From positions 620,001 to 684,000 of the forward strand of contig NZ_JAFFZM010000001.1 in assembly GCF_017676345.1 (NCBI RefSeq): DNA of 64,000 nt. Reading direction: 5' to 3'. The translations under genes were made by a program, and so were the position numbers. Below, piece after piece: positions 62,936 to 64,000 of this stretch (its first letter is position 1; every line of letters begins with the position of its first letter). The notes under the pieces were generated by a model. It was not told the origin of the DNA, did not search any database, and saw only the letters and a list, made by a program, of their open reading frames with translations. The stretch is from Streptomyces smyrnaeus. Its GTDB lineage: Bacteria > Actinomycetota > Actinomycetes > Streptomycetales > Streptomycetaceae.

Positions 62936-63723
62936 CACACACCACCCCATGCGACGTATCCGGCCAGGGAATCGACCGGAGTGGGGGCGGCCGGATCGGC
63001 CGGGTACTCCAGCCGCCAGTCCCCGTCCCGCCACAGGGCCGTCGTGGTGGCGGCCTGCATCCGGCCGTCGGGGAACCGCCACACGGTCTGGATCACCGCC
63101 GTGCTGCCGGTGTAGGTGACGAACTTGAAGCCGGCGATCTGCCCTTGGCCTGCGCCGTCGCCCGGCTGCCGGTCCGCCTTGCGCTCCGCCTTGGTGCGCG
63201 CGTCGATGTAGGACGCGCGGCCCGCGCCCACGGTCTGGGCCCGCGTCACCTTCAGCCAGTCGTCGGCGGCCAGATACCGCACGCTGATCTGGCTGGTGGC
63301 GAGCAGGGCACCGACGGGGGTGTGTGCGTAGCAGCGCGCCACGTCCTGCTCGACCACGGCCGGGCCCGCGGCCTTCGACGACGGCAGGGCGACGGTGTGG
63401 AAGAGCTTCCAGGACAGGCCCTTGGGCGCTTCGGTGGGCACATCCTGCCGCTTGTCGCCCAGTTCGGGGCACTTGGCGCCGCTGTCCGCTGCGCCGGACG
63501 GTGCCGGCTCAGGTGCCGGACCGCCGTCCGAGGGCTGCCGTGCCGCCGCCGTCCTGGACGCCGAGGCGGTGGCGCCGCCTTCGGAGGCGGCGTCCGAGGA
63601 GAAGAGGACCACCGCCCCGATGACGGCCACGAAGCCGATGAACGCGACCGCGAGGACGAAGCCGGTCCTCAGCCATGGGCTGTGCGGCTCATCCGTGCCG
63701 GCACGGTTGCCGGACTCTGCCAT
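62935..63723 (-). CDS. Bitopic VirB8-like protein, module B
   Basis: 262 residues: TM helix (TGFVLAVAFIGFVAVIGAVV), disordered Ala/Pro/Ser linker, then outer domain SWKLFHTVALPSSKAAGPAV with CYAHTPVGALLATSQISVRY, ADDWLKVTRAQTVG and ALWRDGDWRLEYP, the same blocks as the module A protein at 42156. GGGAGGAGGAGG before ATG 63723 is a very strong ribosome site. Confidence 0.78.
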   Translation of the reverse strand: MAESGNRAGTDEPHSPWLRTGFVLAVAFIGFVAVIGAVVLFSSDAASEGGATASASRTAAARQPSDGGPAPEPAPSGAADSGAKCPELGDKRQDVPTEAPKGLSWKLFHTVALPSSKAAGPAVVEQDVARCYAHTPVGALLATSQISVRYLAADDWLKVTRAQTVGAGRASYIDARTKAERKADRQPGDGAGQGQIAGFKFVTYTGSTAVIQTVWRFPDGRMQAATTTALWRDGDWRLEYPADPAAPTPVDSLAGYVAWGGV

Positions 63724-63801
63724 GTCCCTCCTCCTCCCTGTGATCCGCATGTGCGCACTCTCCGCCTCCGGCTGTCTGCCGGGCGGCCTGCTGACGGGGC
63801 G

Positions 63802-64000
63802 TCATACCAGGGCGCCGACGACGCCGGAGGCGGAGCCGACGAGCACACACGCCCCCAGCACGAAGCCCAGCCCCTTGACGTGCTCCCGGCCGCCGCCCCG
63901 GGAGTGGTCGACGGCCATCCGCGCGGCGACGCCGAAGATTCCCGCGACGCACAGCGCCGTGACGCTCCAGGCCACCCACTTGAGCACCGTCACCAGTCCG
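63802..64000 (-). CDS. Small two-TM pilin-like protein, module B (5' end at window edge)
   Basis: At least 63 residues from the GTG at 63993, with two hydrophobic segments (VLKWVAWSVTALCVAGIFGV; GLGFVLGACVLVGSASGVVG) around a basic loop ARMAVDHSRGGGREHVK. The frame stays open to base 64000, so the true start may lie outside. WVAWSVTALCVAG compares with AAWAGTAAGVLG in module A. It heads the part of module B seen here. Confidence 0.7.
   Translation of the reverse strand, partial: GLVTVLKWVAWSVTALCVAGIFGVAARMAVDHSRGGGREHVKGLGFVLGACVLVGSASGVVGALV

Overview
The window is high-GC actinobacterial DNA, almost certainly a Streptomyces chromosome. The evidence is the strong GC bias at third codon positions, frequent GTG starts, ATGA/GTGA start-stop overlaps, and several families typical of the genus: the XRE/DUF5753 plus DUF397 pair, SAM-dependent methyltransferase of the Methyltransf_19 type, vdcBCD, a SARP/NB-ARC/TPR regulator with a TTA codon, and a second, membrane-only nuo cluster. 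I see no rRNA, tRNA, CRISPR array, integrase or transposase.

Layout. 1-6600 (minus): a second cytochrome oxidase pair (ctaF end, ctaD), a YdiJ-like FAD/4Fe-4S 2-hydroxyacid dehydrogenase and an enolase-superfamily enzyme; a TPP-dependent pyruvate oxidase-like gene runs divergently (6790-8595). 8742-9975: a small CxxC protein and a SAM methyltransferase. 10191-14185: divergent secreted GH51 arabinofuranosidase and secreted aldose 1-epimerase sharing a pair of similar operator-like sites. 14307-17667: small membrane, HTH and XRE/DUF397 genes. 17691-25979 (minus): nuoA-[NuoB/NuoD-like fusion]-H-J-K-L-M-N, a complex I membrane arm without NuoC, E, F, G or I and with altered key residues. 26212-28866: secreted PL8 polysaccharide lyase. 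28980-30227: small disordered and coiled-coil proteins plus an 81-bp tandem repeat. 30755-34122: AraC regulator divergent from vdcBCD (phenolic acid decarboxylase). 34229-38135: two ECF sigma factors, a CU044_5270-type membrane protein, an FBP-domain protein and a DUF4232 exported protein, with two Crp-like palindromes.

38481-64000 is the most unusual region. It holds two inverted, paralogous type IV secretion-like modules. Module A (plus, 41479-49801) encodes two small two-TM pilin-like proteins, a VirB8-like bitopic protein, a VirB6-like polytopic protein, an SCO6880-family membrane protein, a VirB4-type ATPase and a VirD4/TraG coupling ATPase. Module B (minus, 64000-58442) repeats pilin-like, VirB8-like, VirB6-like, SCO6880-like and VirB4-like genes in the same order and ends in a membrane-anchored ricin-type lectin. 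Around and between them lie a membrane-anchored lytic transglycosylase, a TPR protein, a DUF6668 P-loop protein, a proline-rich protein, a DUF4913 protein and a large AfsR-like regulator whose 14th codon is TTA. The lectin and the TPR protein share an N-terminal domain. No relaxase is visible, so a cell-envelope or contact-dependent secretion role is at least as likely as conjugation.

All functional calls come from reading translated sequence by eye and recalling families; no database search was run.
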